Shown here: piece after piece, positions 5,008 to 5,438 of the stretch
Numbering within the stretch: position 1 is the first letter of the stretch
Layout of the letters: every line of letters begins with the position of its first letter
Assembly: GCA_945869905.1 (NCBI GenBank)
Contig: CAMBQD010000081.1
Location: 1-5,438, forward strand
Reading direction: 5' to 3'
DNA: 5,438 nt
From: an uncultured Clostridia bacterium
GTDB taxonomy: Bacteria; Bacillota; Clostridia; Oscillospirales; Acutalibacteraceae
Translations under genes and position numbers: made by a program
The notes under the pieces: generated by a model
The model's input: the letters and a program-made list of their open reading frames with translations, nothing else
Told to the model about the DNA's origin: nothing
Database searches by the model: none

Positions 5008-5438
5008 ATGGCTTTTGATTTAACAAATGAAAAAAAGAAGGAATCTGCCCTTCTTATAGCAGTGGACACAGGCGACTATGACTGCGAGGTATCAATGCAG
5101 GAGCTGTGCGAGCTGACAGCCACAGCAGGCGCCGAGGTGATGGGGCAGATGATACAAAAGCGTCCCACTGTTGAGGCGGCAACCTTTGTTGGAAAAGGCA
5201 GACTTGAAAAAATAAAAGAGTTTTGCACAAATAATGATATTGACCTTATCATCGCCGACAGTGAGCTTTCACCTGTGCAGATAAGGAATATTGAGGACGA
5301 AACAGACACAAGAGTTGTTGACAGAACAACACTTATTCTTGATATTTTTGCCGGCAGGGCAAGGTCAAAGGAGGGCAAGCTTCAGGTGGAGCTGGCTCAG
5401 CTTAAATATTCCCTGCCGCGTCTTACGGGCAAGGGTAC
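5008..5438 (+). CDS. hflX: GTPase HflX, N-terminal part (cut by right edge)
   Basis: The ATG at 5008 opens a frame of 143 complete codons with no stop before the window ends. HflX is a ribosome-associated GTPase that splits stalled or idle 70S ribosomes, acting in stress recovery. Only the N-terminal HflX domain and the beginning of the linker are visible. Recognisable stretches are ATFVGKGRLEKIKE (58-71), ADSELSPVQIRNIED (83-97), VVDRTTLILDIFAGRARS (103-120) and EGKLQVELAQLKYSLPRLTG (122-141), all highly typical of the family. The G domain lies beyond the edge, so GTPase motifs cannot be checked. TGAGGA ahead of the ATG gives a ribosome binding site with seven bases after GAGG. It follows the PBP stop by 14 bp with no terminator, so it is probably read from the cell-wall operon. 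Confidence 0.95.
   Translation, partial: MAFDLTNEKKKESALLIAVDTGDYDCEVSMQELCELTATAGAEVMGQMIQKRPTVEAATFVGKGRLEKIKEFCTNNDIDLIIADSELSPVQIRNIEDETDTRVVDRTTLILDIFAGRARSKEGKLQVELAQLKYSLPRLTGKG

Noticed and set aside
5076..5378. 100-codon minus-strand frame opposite hflX
   Set aside because: The plus strand here encodes highly conserved HflX sequence; the antisense frame is a by-product of its codon composition.

Overview
The window looks like a chromosomal segment of a low-to-mid GC Gram-positive anaerobe, most likely class Clostridia (an Oscillospirales/Ruminococcus-like relative). The reasons are strong AAGGAG-type ribosome binding sites, two TTG start codons, AT-rich promoters with sigma-A-like boxes, and a cell-wall cluster (FHA protein, SEDS polymerase, short class B PBP) of a kind known from Gram-positives. 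This placement is an inference from gene content and style; no taxonomic marker is present.

Layout: two transcription units diverge from a ~130 bp intergenic region (1432-1565). Leftwards (minus strand) run galM, encoding a complete aldose 1-epimerase, and then, 20 bp downstream, a small exported protein with a single fibronectin-III-like domain. At the extreme left edge a second minus-strand frame, with an ATG inside the end of the Fn3 gene, stays open to the window boundary and may be the start of a further gene.

Rightwards (plus strand) run four tightly packed genes: a membrane-anchored protein with two FHA domains, a SEDS-family (FtsW/RodA/SpoVE) peptidoglycan glycosyltransferase, a class B penicillin-binding protein, and the 5' part of hflX, a ribosome-associated GTPase, cut by the right edge. 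Gaps are 12 bp, a 4-bp ATGA overlap and 14 bp, with no terminator between them, so they probably form one operon.

The SEDS protein would polymerise glycan strands from lipid II and the adjacent PBP would cross-link them, the cognate-pair arrangement established for RodA-PBP2 and FtsW-FtsI. The FHA protein is placed to bind a phosphothreonine on a partner and link wall synthesis to Ser/Thr kinase signalling, as in the actinobacterial fha-rodA-pbpA-pknB locus, but no kinase or phosphatase gene is visible here. I see no mobile element, CRISPR array, tRNA or rRNA. The region is mostly housekeeping; the points worth a second look are the asymmetry of the two FHA domains, the back-to-back promoters, the overlapping frame at the left edge and the orphan Fn3 protein.
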